A stretch of 64,000 nt of DNA, taken from positions 819,160 to 883,159 of the forward strand of contig JXTB01000033.1 in assembly GCA_002914805.1 (NCBI GenBank), written 5' to 3'. This DNA is from Parasponia andersonii (lineage: Eukaryota; Streptophyta; Magnoliopsida; Rosales; Cannabaceae). A program made the position numbers and the translations under genes. The notes beneath the pieces were generated by a model, which saw nothing but the letters and a program-made list of their open reading frames with translations, did not search any database and had not been told where the DNA came from. Shown here in pieces: positions 1 through 12,290 of this stretch; position 1 is the stretch's first letter, and each line of letters opens with the position of its first letter.

Positions 1-195
1 AATTTTTTTTTACCTATGTATAGGTATCAATTTGGCCAATCAAAATTTAGCATGTATATTTTTTTATTATAAAAAGTAAGAGAGAGAAAGAGCATTAATG
101 ATGCACGTCTTTTCATGCACTTCATTAATCCAACGGCTAAAAAAAAAATACCTACCCATAGGTAAAGAAAAAAAATACCTATTGGATTGGCAACC
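1..195 (+). mobile_element. TA-tract MITE family, copy A (left end cut by window edge)
   Basis: Non-coding element of about 240 bp in full copies. Five related copies occur in this window (1-195, 5358-5596, 47031-47253 reversed, 60199-60442, 60781-61018). Copy A matches copies D and E closely, apart from a short stretch missing near 125-130. It carries the family core ATGATGCACGTCTTTTCATGCA and ends in GGCAACC directly before (TA)n. In full copies the ends are inverted relative to each other, roughly GG(T/C)A(T/C)CAATCCA against GGTTGCCAATTCAAT, followed inward by A-rich/T-rich tracts and CCTATG. No coding capacity, so it is non-autonomous. Confidence 0.7.
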
Positions 196-1309
196 ATATA
201 TATATATATATATGTAGAATATTATTGCATTAACACAAATGAACTGATCAACTCTCGATCGGTCTACAACGTATACTCGACGTAAGATGATATTAGAATT
301 ACTGTTTATTTAATATCTTATCTAGAAAAATTGACGGTGGCGGATTAATATTTCAAGAGTTTTAATATATACGCACACGAAACTATGGCGCTTTTTTTTC
401 CCCTATATTCTTTACATTAAAAATCTTGTTTCAGCCATTCGACAGATATGCTTTGAATATGACTTATAGATAATGGTTCTTCACTATATAGTAATTTTGA
501 AAAGTAGTAGAGTAATCATATTCCACTAATATTAATCCCAGCCTTTAAAAAATGATCAAAATGCATACTGTATGAGTAATGTAAATAAAAAAAATAAATA
601 ATAAATAAAAATTGAAAAAAAAAAAAAGAAGAAGTATATTTCCTGGCCTGCAATGAACAAACTTTTGTTTAAAAAATTAAAAAAGTGCTTCGAGAAAATC
701 TCCAAGGAAACGAATAAACTAAACCATAGAAACGATTGATATATCATTCACACTTGATTTTCAGTTAACGAATCGGAAATATATTGCTTCTTAATTCGGA
801 CATAGATTTGGTTAGTTTAGCCGAAACTGGGTTTCTGAAAGTAGGTTTCAAATTTTTTTTTTTGGTAATGGTTTTCAATTATTATATTGTTTCTCTTTTC
901 TTTTCGAGTTCCCTCTAAGTTTACAAGTTTTATCACTTAACCATGTTTAAAAAAAAATTTATATTGTAAGAACTTTGTCTTATAAGTTGTTCCATCCAGT
1001 TAAATACTGGCAAATCAGTAGTAACTAATTTTCAAAAAAAAAAAATTACAAAGTAACAGTCAAATTTAATTTTTTCTCTTTACTGAGTTATCGGTTTTAT
1101 TTTTCCCTTGAAATTCTGAGTTATCTGCTTTTAAGAAAATGAAACAGTATTTTGTGACAACATACCATTCCATCTTGACTCTTGACTTCTACTTTCGGAA
1201 GTAATTCGTGTATGCTTTCTCTCTCATGGTGGCTATGTATTTTATTATTCTTACTTTTCTTTCTTTTTCCCTTTACTATATAGACCCAAATCCCAGTGGC
1301 AGAAAATAA
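196..1309. other. Intergenic, AT-rich, no gene seen
   Basis: Very AT-rich sequence with poly-A and poly-T runs. Open frames here are short, unlike any family I know, and of low complexity. No RNA gene, terminal repeat or promoter could be supported. Confidence 0.6.
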
Positions 1310-3115
1310 TTTTCGCAAATAGAAATTCATAATTTATTTTAGAAAATAATAAAAAGACGACAATTAATTTACAAAAATAATTCAAATTTTTAAATTCTCA
1401 CAGTTTGTAACCACCATTAGACATAAACAGTTAATAATAGTAATAAAACATAAATATGCATCACATCATCATCACCAGTAGGATCATAGATAATACAGAC
1501 TAAATTCAAAGTATGAGCCTTAAATATTATTATAAGTCCTAGGTGAGTATCTAAGTAATTACCAGCCACAAATTAGGGTAAACTTTTTCTTGGATTACTC
1601 CACTCCAGAGTTGCCCAAGTCGCATTATAAACCACCTAAGAAGAGAAAGAAAGAGGTGAGCATTCGCATACTCAGTAGGAATTTCAATTACCCTTTTTGA
1701 TATGAATGCAACTTTTCAAACAAGCATGATTAGCACCTTTCCAAAATCTATTTATAAAACCAGTTTGCAAAGTAATCAAAATCATAAGCAATCATGTTCA
1801 TCATTGTATATATCATAAATCAACTAAGTACAAGTATATACATGAGTTCTCATCCTCTCATCATAGTTCTGTAATACCTCTATAATAGAGGTACTCAGCA
1901 TTTTGACACTACCCGGAGGTGTGTCAGCAAATCCTATGCAGGGACCTAGGTCTCTCACCTAGCGCTACAGCAATTCGCCAGCGATCTAAATACCATGATA
2001 CTAAAATAGAACTCAAATAAGTGATCCTATGGTAGGTACAATATATCATAGAGTGTGTAATAACTATGCATCATGTATTTTAAGAAATCATGCTTTAATA
2101 CTCATTTGGTATTATTATGGGATTTACAGAAAATCGGGCAGCATAACGGTTGTATTTTTCTAAAACCAAAATTTTAAACTTGCATAAAAATCATAACAAC
2201 CAATCCCAGAATAATCCAATATATCTCAACAGTTCACAAATTTATCCAATATCTAATCAACTATTGAATTCCATGAAAATCGATATTTTCTAGAAATAGG
2301 TCATAATGCACATTTTAAATCAAAGTAAGTATAAAATTTGATAACTGAACCCCTACCTCACTAGAATAACGATATCACACTAATGGGTCCTCAAGGTACC
2401 ATTGAACGATCGCTCGGAGGGACAGGAACCAATTCCAGGCCCTCGATCGCTCACTTGTGAAAAATCAACTCCTCAACGGAGCTTCGAATCGATAAACAAA
2501 GCTTTTTATCGAACTCCTAGCATCCAAAATAGCTAGATTAGACATAAAATTTGACCAGTTCGTGTCTGCGCTGACACCGGACAATTGTCATGTAAAACGA
2601 GACAAAATCTAAGCTGTTAGGTATAGTTTTTCGTGCCAATCACCAAATATAGTCAATATATATATCAAACTTCACCATTTTCTGAGTAAATTCCAAAAAT
2701 GACAACAAAAACGAAATCTAACGGTCAGATCAAAAGTCGAACCCGAGCTCAAAATTATACAAAAATCGCAACTTTTAATTTGGGCAAAATGGGATCGTGA
2801 TATATATACATCATGATAAAGCCCACGACGAGAGGATTTGATTGCCACCGATTTCACAGCTTTTTGTTGCCAAAAATCTCGCAGGTGAGCGACGGAAGCA
2901 CGGCGGAACTTTGCATCTCCCTCGGCAACGCAGCGGTCCAGAGCCTCGAATCTCCGACTGGTGGCTCAGCTGGGCGGCGCGCTCGTCTGGGTGCATCGGC
3001 GGGAGCGATGGAGGAGGCGGTGAACGAAACGGCGAAGAGAGCGGGCAAGAATGAGAGAGAAACTGAGAGAGTGAGATGAGCGGGTGAGAGAGAGAGTAAA
3101 AAAAAAAAAGATCTG
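1310..3115 (-). mobile_element. LTR-like repeat, copy 1 (unclassified)
   Basis: This stretch is collinear with 42370-44400. Shared landmarks in the same order include the GTGAGCATTCGCATACTCAGTA-like segment (about 1656-1678 versus 42617-42638), CTCTGTAATAC (about 1868 versus 42838), a CTACAGC...GATCTAAA segment (about 1964-1988 versus 42935-42960), GATCCTATGGTA (about 2023) and ATTAGACATA (about 2537). Each copy ends in a GC-rich block full of CG dinucleotides. Such composition fits the LTR or regulatory end of a retrotransposon lying on the minus strand, but no polyprotein flanks it. Family assignment is not possible by eye. Boundaries are approximate. It is old and broken. Confidence 0.45.
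2880..3075. promoter_or_regulatory. GC-rich CpG block in LTR-like repeat
   Basis: About 200 bp rich in CG dinucleotides inside otherwise AT-rich DNA. Overlapping open frames on both strands reflect its composition, not a gene. Repeat copy 2 has the equivalent block at about 43960-44190, so it belongs to the repeat. A promoter or leader role within the element is inference. Confidence 0.35.
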
Positions 3116-5157
3116 AATTTTTTTGTTAAAATTTGGTCAAAAGAACCTTTTGTCCTCTAAAAAAACAAGATTTTACAATATATCTTTCTCTTTTATTTTT
3201 TTATTTCAATTTTAATGGAAACTTGCTATGCAATCTTTTAAATGCCCATACAATTTCCATATACAATCAGAATGAGATTTATAAATGCGCATAATTATAG
3301 CAATCTAATTAAGTATATGGTTTTCAATTGAAAGATTTTGGGGTAGGTTTCAAAACTTATTTTTCAACGTTTTTTAAAATAGGTTCTACTAGTATGCGAA
3401 TCAAGTTTTCAATGGTAATTTTATTTTACATGTTTCAAAATTAACCACAAATGGTTTCGAAATGGAAACCAATTAGGCCCTTACTTGACTAAGGTGTCTA
3501 CGTCAATTTGAGTGTGTCACCCCTACATACAAATGAAAATGTCTAAGCATGTCTCATTCAATAAAGGAAAATCAAAGGATTAAAAACTATTAATCTTTGG
3601 GTAAACCGTAAAAGAATAATTGAAATTTGAGTGTTCTATAATTTTAATCCTCAAGTTTATACTCTACAAAATAATATCATGAAAATAAAAATTTCTGAAA
3701 ATCGATACCGTAAGTTAATTTTTTGAATTAAGTTTAACAAATAAAAGATAATAATATCTCCAAAATAAAAAAAAATTATGAGATCTAATTTAATTTTAGT
3801 AAAAAATATTATTATCTTTTTATTATCAAAATAGTTCAAAAAGTCAGTCCAAAATCACAAATTCTTAATTTTAGAATAATATTTTACAAAATTCAAAACT
3901 CAGAATTTAAATTATAAAATACCCAAATATTAAGATATTATTTTGAAATTCCGCCGTCATGTTTTGTATAACTAACCACTAATAGTGGGTTGATCAAATA
4001 GAAACCAAGCAATATGCATCATCGTAGTTTAATATTTAGATTGTAGTGTACTACATGACCAGTACCGTCCGAGAGAAATATTCTTAAAAAAAAAAATGGG
4101 CCTTTTTTTTTTTTGTGTTTGTGTAGACGTGTACCGAACATTGTGAGTCACATTATAAGAAATAATTAATTTATAAATTGTCTTTTCAAAAAGGAAAAGA
4201 AAAGAATATATTTTATATCGTCGCCGGGTGCGAGGAAGCTGAGTACTAAATATCAGGACTCATAGGCAATATCTACGTACTCAAAAGGCAGGTTCCAACA
4301 CAATACGAGATAATATATATATATATATATTTTTATATATATATAAAAACCTTATATCTATAACCAAAAGAAGAAACTTATTGAATTAGACTTGATTAAT
4401 TAATTTGTGGATGCGCATGCAAAATCTTAGACTTTTCTTTTTCTTTTGCATATAAAAACTTCAGACTTAATTAAACTTGAGGCTTATTGGTGTGGTCAAA
4501 TTAAGAATGTAATTGGTGAAACACAACAAACTTGGCAACTTGGGCAAATTAAATTTGGAAGGACCTTATTTTCTAAAAGGACAGTGAATATAAGATTACA
4601 AAAAGACCATTCAAAGATTCACATTTGAATGATTAAGCAAATTTCGACCTTCCAATGCGACCCTTGGCCACTAAATCCCTGATTTTAATAAAATCTGATC
4701 CAAACATTTTGCTGTGCTTTTACTTGCATGAGTGGGAATTAGACCAGTCCACTACGTTAATGTGTTATTTGACTTAAACTAATTACAAGTAAGAAAAACG
4801 AAAAGCTAAGCTAAGCTTGATAATGTAGTCCTATCTATAAAGCAGAATGAGAGAATTTTTTTTAATAAAATAAATCCCCCTAAAATAACGCACAATGTCT
4901 CCCATTCAGCATCATGGTAACTGTTAATATGGAATATTTGGAGAATATATGCAGCCAAAAATCTATTTCAAAACAAAATAAACGTGTAATTCCATAATGA
5001 TGTGATGTCATTAAATTAAGCCATATACGTGAATTGAGTAATATGCTACAAGACCAACGACCAATTAATTTGTCTACCTATAATTTTGGAGACAAATATT
5101 ATGTGGCAGTTTCACTTGTCCATTTTCGATTGCTTCATTATAAACCAACAAACTATT
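3116..5157. other. Intergenic, no gene seen
   Basis: AT-rich sequence with a (TA)n tract near 4314-4346. A 60-codon open frame at 4446-4628 has no recognisable domain and is probably chance. Nothing else can be supported. Confidence 0.55.
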
Positions 5158-5247
5158 CAAAATTATAAACCAACAAACTATTCTCACATCATGAATATCA
5201 ATCAAAATTATAAACCAACAAATTATTCTCACATCATGAATATCAAT
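5158..5247. repeat. Two-copy tandem duplication, 45-bp unit
   Basis: Units at 5158-5202 and 5203-5247 differ by one base (AAACTATT versus AAATTATT). A partial third unit precedes them at 5138-5157. The repetitive open frame on the minus strand here is a by-product of the duplication. Confidence 0.9.
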
Positions 5248-5357
5248 TAAAAAATTGGTAAAAATTAATAGCACCCATAACTATGTTCATATATATACAC
5301 GTATATATGCATATACATGTTGTCGTCTCTATGTAAAATATATATATATATATATAT

Positions 5358-5596
5358 GGGCACCAATTTAGTAATTTTTTTTTACATATACATAAATATT
5401 ATTTTGATAAATAAAAATTTATTATACATATTTTTTTATAGTAAAAACTAGAAGAGAAAAATAGTATTAATGATGTATGTCTTTTTATGCATTTCATTAT
5501 AGTCATTAGATTACCATTAAATAATGATCCAACAGCTAGCTAAAAAAAATACTATGCATAAGTGAAAAGGAAAAAAATTCCTATTAAATTAGCAAC
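5358..5596 (+). mobile_element. TA-tract MITE family, copy B (diverged)
   Basis: Begins GGGCACCAATTTAG directly after a (TA)n tract and ends TTAGCAAC before an AT-rich stretch. It retains the family core (ATGATGTATGTCTTTTTATGCA), the CATTA(G/T)ACCATTAA-like dyad and GATCCAAC. It differs from copies A, D and E at many positions, so it is the older kind of copy in this window. Confidence 0.65.
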
Positions 5597-6609
5597 ATGC
5601 ATATACGTATCTTTTTCTTGAGGTGAATACCACTGATAATAACTTTGATTGATACGTAATATAGTTAATTAAAGAAGTAATCCCATTACCGAGAGTCAAA
5701 AGTAAAAGAAGTTGGTCTTACAACGACTATTGACTATATAAACAAAAGGAGACGTCCATATGAATATTCCAGGACCTCATTTAAATTAACAAAAAAAAAA
5801 AGGAAAAGAAAAGAAAAGTGAAAAAACCTCAGAGTATTGATGAAATTAGTGTACCACACAACTACATCAACCACAAAATGAACATGCTCTTTCCTTGGAC
5901 TTAAACAAGGATCATAACTTTAAATTAATAAACGTTTCACCTAATCGGCTAGCGATATGTAAGTATTATATATTACTAATTAAAAATTCTAGCAACGTAT
6001 ATGGCAGTGTCATATATGTTATATGTGCGTATCATAATGTACACGCGTACAGACAACCAAAAAAAATCGATATATGCTTCTTTTGAAAAAAAAAAATAAA
6101 ACTAATCATAGAGGTTATAAGAGGAAAAACATCATTTTAATCTATAGTATTAATCTATGGATATCCCAACTAGATTTACACCTTTCTAACTTCAGCCTCA
6201 TTCGCTCTGCTTTCTTTTTAAGGTAAAGAAAATAAGTTTGAGGAATTATAATATGTTGTTCTTTTACGCCAATTTTTTCTTTTTCTTTTAACACCTGGCT
6301 TCGTTTTGCCACCCCTCCCTTTCTGTCTTCTATATGTGCCTATATATTGATTAATTTCGTATTAGTAACTGGATTGCTTTTTCTCCAGTGTGAATCCTGA
6401 TTTATCTATCATTTGAAAACGTCCTAACGATGAATCTAGTTATATATATATATATATATATATATATTAATCAAGTCCACATGATATATATATATATGGT
6501 AATTTATCTTAGAGGATATTATATTATAATTATAAGCGTTGAATATTTCGAGGATTATTATATCTTTAGTCATATATACAATGTTAAATGTTTATTACTC
6601 TTATATATA
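5597..6609. other. Intergenic with (TA)n tract
   Basis: No gene seen. A (TA)n run lies at about 6440-6467. The 63- and 82-codon open frames here run through simple TA repeats (Ile/Tyr runs) and are not credible genes. Confidence 0.55.
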
Positions 6610-6810
6610 TATATATATAGGTCATATTTAATGGAGATTTTTATTTATATAGATGGGTACTCTAATTTGAGCTATTAGATTCTGATACGATGAATATTAT
6701 AATATTAGTGATTTTATTAAAAATTTTACTGTAATTAATACTTATATAAAAATAGAAAGTTATTTTAAACATAAAAGATAGATAACTGACCTAACGAGTT
6801 AGATAGTTTT
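6610..6810 (+). repeat. 200-bp dispersed repeat, copy 1
   Basis: Imperfect direct repeat of about 7530-7735. Both copies follow a (TA)n tract and share GGAGATTTTTATTT-like, GATGG(G/A)TACT(C/T)TAATTTGAG and CTATTxGATTxTGAT segments, then a less similar tail. Non-coding; possibly a MITE remnant. Confidence 0.5.
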
Positions 6811-7472
6811 TTTTTTTTATTATCTTTCTATTATTATTATTGTTATGATTATTATTATTATTATTTTGATTCTCATTCAATTGTTGATTTTTATATTTTT
6901 AGTCTATTGTACCGCTTTAATTTTGTATTTAGTACATGAAATTATTTGAAAGTTACAGATTTATTAAGCTATTGAAAATGATAAGTTTTTTTTTAGTTTT
7001 TTTTTATATTAAAAAACCTACACACAAAAAAAATTAATAAAAAATTTTATGTCAATTTATTTGCTGCTCGGTTAGAATACAAAAGTTACAAATTTTGAAG
7101 CTAGAATCAAACCATTAATAAAATAAAATGTTAGCTTTTCATATAAAATAAAATAAAATATTAGCTTTTCCTTTGCCCCAAAAAAGCGACATTACAAGAT
7201 GAAGTGTGATTTGATTTCATTTTTTCTTTTTTTTTTTTAATATATAATATTAAGTTTAGTGGTATGAGTAGCTTTACATTCTATTCCCTTTAAAAAAGTA
7301 ATAATTTTTCCTTTTGTGAATTGTTATTTTAGGCGAGATTACTTAGACGAAATTGAAAAAGAAAAAATTATTTTTTCTGAAGGGCTATTGTAGATGGAAT
7401 TACTTGAAAGGGTTGAAATAAAATGAGAATAGATTAATGTGACTTACTATAATATGTTGAAAAAATATATCT
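6811..7472. other. Intergenic, no gene seen
   Basis: AT-rich sequence with T-runs and an ATT-trinucleotide patch near 6835-6865. Nothing supportable. Confidence 0.55.
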
Positions 7473-7735
7473 ATCCATAGAGTATAAAAAAAATCTTCAT
7501 TGAAAATTCTCCCGTATATGTATATATATAGTTATGTCTCAATGAAGATTTTTATTTTTACTCCGTAGATGGATACTTTAATTTGAGCTATTGGATTTTG
7601 ATCTGATAGTTATAATGATATTAGTAATTTTATCTAAAAAAATAATCATTAATATATGTATAAATATGGAAAGCTATTTATGACCTAAAAAATTGGTAAC
7701 TTATTTATAACCTATGAGTTGGACAATTTTTGTTT
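7473..7735 (+). repeat. Dispersed repeat copy 2 with foldback start
   Basis: The left arm 7473-7503 (ATCCATAGAGTATAAAA then AAATCTTCATTGA) is the inverted complement of about 7538-7572 (TCAATGAAGATTTTTATTT then ACTCCGTAGATGGAT), with a (TA)-containing loop. The right arm begins the 200-bp repeat also present at 6610-6810. This looks like a small foldback element, or two copies in opposite orientation. Confidence 0.5.
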
Positions 7736-8811
7736 AATCTTTTTTCCATTTTTTTCCCATTCCCATTCTATTGTTGATTCTTATATTTTCATTAAAGAAA
7801 AAAAATAATTAACCGCATAAATTAAACTATTAAATACTAATTTTTTTATCAAAACTTCCCTCATTTTCACCATTTTTTCCGGCAAAGAAGGTATATTTAA
7901 GCTTTTATACCCATTTAAGTTACTAAAATTAGAGTATCCATTGTTTTAACTACGATTTTAGTCTATTATTTTGCTTATTTATCATGTTTTAGGTTATATT
8001 TTTGAGAGTTTGAATCTAGAATCAAATGAGAAATTCTTGATCATGCATTATAATCTTTACTCTTGTAAGTGTTAGTTAGATTATTTATTTATTAGAAATC
8101 ATATTTTTGGCTATGTTTTAGCATTTTAGTGTGAATTAATCCTAATTTTTGATATTATGGTTTATTATTTTGTTGATGGTAGGTATTGATATACCCAATG
8201 TTTTTTTTTAATTTATTTTAGGTGAAGTGTGAGTTTATTTAGTTGTAAAACATTTCAAATTGAAGGTATGTTCTATTAATTTATACCAATTTCATGTTTA
8301 TTTACTAGAAATCATCATTTTGGTTTTTTTTTTTTTCATCCTTAGTTTCAATTAATCCAAATTCATGTTATTTTAATTTATTTTTATGTAGTTTTTATAA
8401 ATTTACAGATTTAATTTTTTTAATTGTTTTAGGTGAAATCAGGTGGAGTTTGACTTGAGATCTTAATTTCTACCAATTTCGTGTTTTAGATATTGAGTTT
8501 ATTATTTATGTTGATATTATTTTGTCATAAGTTATGTTTGGTTGATTGGCAACTTGTTTGAAATAAAAGAGACTATTTAAAAAATAAATTGATTGGCAAC
8601 TTGTTTGAAATAAAAGAGACTATTTAAAAAATAAATTAAGTTCTCAATTTAGTAGTAATTAGAAATATGAGAATAATTTTAAATAAGGGGTAATATATAA
8701 TTGGTGTTTTAGGTACTCAATTGGTTAGTGCTAGAAATAAGGGAGATTATGTACAATTTTATATGGTACTCAATTTAGTTAGTTTTTTATATTTGTTGTT
8801 TAAGTTTTGTT
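7736..8811. other. AT-rich region before CACTA genes
   Basis: No coding region recognised. It probably includes the 5' terminal and leader region of the CACTA element that follows, but I could not find a CACTA terminus or subterminal repeats. It contains the 47-bp tandem duplication at 8542-8635. Confidence 0.45.
8542..8635. repeat. Exact two-copy tandem duplication, 47-bp unit
   Basis: Units 8542-8588 and 8589-8635 read identically, each starting TTGATTGGCAACTTG and ending AAAAAATAAA. Confidence 0.9.
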
Positions 8812-10640
8812 TTGTTTTTTTGTTTGTTTTTCAATTGTGCTGATAAGGAATGGAAGTTGATAGATAGACTATCGACCGAGTATAGAAAGGGATTTGATAG
8901 CTTTTTGGAGTTTGCTCTTGAAAATGTCAAAGATTCCAATTTAATTCCGTGCCCATGTATTAAATGTGGAAATTTGCAAAAGCTAGATGTGAAAATGATA
9001 AAAGAACACTTATATTTCAATAGAATAGATCAAAGTTACAGACAATGGATTTGGCATGGTGAAAAGATTCCAATTTCCGGATTTTCATCAAAGAATTGTA
9101 TAAGAGATGATTATGAGTTAGATTTAAATGATGATCTTTTTGAAATAATTGATGATGCATAGTATGAAACAAATATAGATCCTATTAAGTTTCAGTCATT
9201 ACTTAATGATGCTGAGAAATCGATCTATCTGGGTTGTACGAAATTTACAAAGTTATCTGCATTATTGAAATTGTATAATTTGAAAGCAAGACATGAATGA
9301 AGTGATAAGAGTTTTTCAGACTTATTACCTTTACTAGGAGAGATATTGCCAAATGATAATGAGATACCACCTTCCTTTTATGAGGCCAAAAAGTCTTTAT
9401 GCTCATTGGGTATGCAATATGAGAAAATTCATGCCTGCCCAAATGATTGTATTTTATATCGAAAGAAATTTAAAGATACAATTTATTGTCCAGTATGTGG
9501 TGAGCCTAGGTGGCAACATAATAAGAATTCTGAAGAGGTAAAAGTTGGAACTCCTGTTGAGATTTTGTGATATATTCCTCCAATTCCTCATTTTACCCGT
9601 CTATTTCGAAATCGTGAGCATGCTAAAGATCTAATATGGCATGCGAATGAGAGGATAGAAGATGGTAAACTTAGACATCCAACCGATTCACCGGCTTGGA
9701 AAACAATAGATTATAAATGGCCTTCTTTTAGAAGTGATCCAAGGAATCTTCGTCTTGGTCTATCTGCGGATGGTATTAATCCTCATACAACTCTAAATAA
9801 CAAATACAGTTGTTGGCCTGTAATACTTGTAATCTATAATCTTCCTCAATAGTTGTGTATGAAAAGAAAGTTTACACTTCTTACAATATTAATATCAGGA
9901 CCTAGACAACCTGATAATGACATTGATGTATATTTAGCCCCGTTGATTGATGACTTGAACAGTTAGTGGAATGATGGTGTGAAAGCCTATGATACATATA
10001 ATAATGAAGATTTTACTCTCAAACCTATGTTACTATGGACAATCAATGACTTCCCTGCATATGAGAATTTTTCTGGATTTTCCACTAAAGGATATAAAGC
10101 ATGTCCTATTTATGATGAGAAACAAGTTGTCAGTTCTTAACACATGCTAAAAAATTAAGTTATATGGGGCATAGAGGATTTTTACCTCGCAAACATGTAT
10201 ACAAAAATTGGAAAAAAATATTTAATAGTTCTCAAGACCACAATTTTTAACTGGGACGGAGATACTAGAAATAGCCTCTAAGCTCGAATTTAGGCTTAGA
10301 AAGTTTAAAATAAGTGATATCAATAAGAAAAGAAAAAGACGCAGTAATGTGAAGGTTGTAAAAACTCCAAAGAGTTGTTGGAAGAAGAAATCTATATTCT
10401 TTGAGTTGGAGTATTGGCAACATTTACTTCTGAGACATAACTTAGATGTCATGCATATTGAGAAGAATATATGTGATAGTATAATTGGAACTTTGTTAAA
10501 TATTCCAGGGAAGAATAAGGATAGTATTGGTACCCGTATGGATCTTGTTGATATGGGTGTTTAAAAAGAGTTAGCTCCTAAAGTGAGGGAAAAACGAATG
10601 TATTTACCCTCGGCTTGCTTCACATTGTAAAAGGAAGAAA
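8812..10640 (+). pseudogene. CACTA Tnp2 transposase (Transpos_assoc + Transposase_21), broken
   Basis: The transposase of a cut-and-paste CACTA element, which would bind and cleave element ends in the nucleus. The first 100 codons match the transposase-associated domain (C-PC-KC pattern in IPCPCIKCGN, then the HL-Y..G-type segment and YRQWIWHGE). The tnp2 core follows: LYNLKARH, SDKSFSDLL, HACPNDCILYRKKF, YCPVCGEPRW, FNPxxxx-like and LISGPRQPDNDIDVYLAPL, and later NLDVMHIEKNICDSIIGTLLN. One frame (8812 onward) stays open to about 10137 except for stops at 9160, 9298, 9568, 9850, 9964 and 10138. Frame changes follow. Stops at 9298 and 9850 replace Trp and that at 9568 replaces Arg of the family pattern, all explicable by one transition. 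Confidence 0.85.
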
Positions 10641-11400
10641 TATATTAATTGTGTCAATCTTTATTTAATGTGAAGGTTCCTAAAGGCTATTCTTCTAATA
10701 TTAGAACATTAGTGGATATGAATAATTTGAAACTAGTTGGACTTAAATCTCATGATTGTCATACACTAATGCAATATCTACTACCTATAGCGATCATGTC
10801 CGTATTACCTAAAAATGTTCGATATGCAATCATCAGATTGTACTTATTTTTTAATGGAATTTGTTCTAAGGTGGTCGATGTATCCAAGTTAGATGATCAA
10901 CAACGTGAACTTGTTGTAACATTGTGCATGCTCGAGCAGTTTTTTCCTCCTAATTATTTTTGATATAATGATACATCTTACTGTACATTTGGTTAGAGAA
11001 GTGAAGTTATGTGGTTCTGTTTATTTGAGATAGATATATCCATTTGAGAGATACATGAAAATTCTAAAAGAATATGTTAGAAATCGAATCCGGCCAGAAA
11101 TATATATTATAGAGTGTTATATCGCAGAAGAAACTGTTGAGTTTTGTTCTAAGTATTTGGCTAATGTAGAAGCTATTGGAGTACCCGCATCTTCAAATAT
11201 TAATAAAAGCATAAGTGGTAGTATCATGTATACAGTTAAACGAGAACAACTAGACCAAGCATATCGTACTGTGTTACAAAATATGCTGAAGTCCAACCTT
11301 TCATCAAGTAAGTTTTATTGTGAATTACATTTTCATTGATTGAATGTTGAATTCTTTAACAATAATGGTTTACTTTGGGGATGATTTGTTGAAGGGAGCA
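10641..11400 (+). pseudogene. CACTA gene 1, DUF4218 part, broken
   Basis: Continuation of the same transposase gene. DUF4218 hallmarks are visible: LKLVGLKSHDCH, LLPIAI, VLPKNVRYAI, CSKVVDVSKLD, EQFFPPNYF, then in another frame HLTVHLVREVKLCGSVYLR, followed by PFERYMKILKEYVRNRIRPE and ECYIAEETVEFCSKYL. A likely donor (AAGTAAGT) lies near 11307. The function of DUF4218 is not established; it sits beside Tnp2 in plant CACTA proteins. Frame changes and stops separate the pieces. Confidence 0.8.
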
Positions 11401-12290
11401 TAAAGATCAAAACACAATTCTGAATGAAATCAAAAAGAGAGAAGTGGATCCATGTTGAACATCATTGGACTTTTATTAGTTGGTTTCGCGAACGGGTAAT
11501 TCCAATTAGTTATTACAATTAATAGTTTTATTTCATTTTTTTTCCCTATTTTAGAGCATGATTACTAATATGTTGGGTTTTCTAATTGTTAATTTTTCAT
11601 TTTGAATAGATTGTAATTAAAATGAATAAGGCAACACACAATGTATCTGATACATTGAAATGGATATCACATGGACCATCATTAGATGTAATTAAGTATC
11701 ACGCTTATCAAGTTAACAGTGTTCATTTTAACACAAGAGACCGTGATAATATAAGAACAACCCAAAATAGTGGGGGAAGTATTGTTGCAAAAACCATACA
11801 ATTTTCAAGTTCTAAGGATAAAAACCCAATAGAGGGTGATATGATATACTATGGCGTTATCGAGGAAATTTGAGAACTTTATTTTGTCCTATTTCGGTTG
11901 CCGGTGTTTATGTGTCAATGGGTGGAGAGTAACCATAGGTTTAGAGAAGATGAGTTAGGCTTCACTTTAGTTGATCTAAATCGGATAGGTCACAGGAATA
12001 ATCCATTTATAATAGCAACACAAGTAAAACAAATATTTTACGTTAATGATCCACTTGATACTCGATGATCAATTGTTCTTGCAACAAAACCAAAAGAATA
12101 TCAAAATTTAGGAGTTGAAGATGAGAACGAAATACTTGTTGCTCATGAAATATTCTCAAAAAGAGTTTCGGTGGAGGCTTTGATAGAAGACGTTAATGAA
12201 GGTGATGTTACATGTTTACGAGATGATGGTGAAAGTATTTGGATTGATAATCAAAGAACGAAACTAATGAGGTATAAATCGAATAAGTTA
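11401..12290 (+). pseudogene. CACTA gene 1, DUF4216 part, broken
   Basis: The segment before the next intron carries KWIHVEHHWTFISWFRER, in a frame different from its neighbour. An intron then leads to the frame starting near 11610 with TLKWISHGPSLDVIKYHAY, QNSGGSIVAKT, DKNPIEGDMIYYGVIEEI and, after the stop at 11871, LYFVLFRLPVFMCQWVE, DELGFTLVDLNRIGH and KQIFYVNDPLD. This matches DUF4216. Stops at 11871 (TGA) and 12066 (TGA) fall exactly where the family has Trp (EIWELY and RWSIVL), so both are TGG to TGA changes. The last codons, from 12076 on, are repeated at 13285. Confidence 0.8.

Noticed and set aside
2811-3079. Several overlapping 60-88-codon frames on both strands
   Set aside because: They arise in the CpG-rich end block of an LTR-like repeat, with no supported start, splice pattern or family.
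6430-6678. 82-codon plus-strand frame
   Set aside because: Runs of Tyr-Ile from (TA)n; not a gene.
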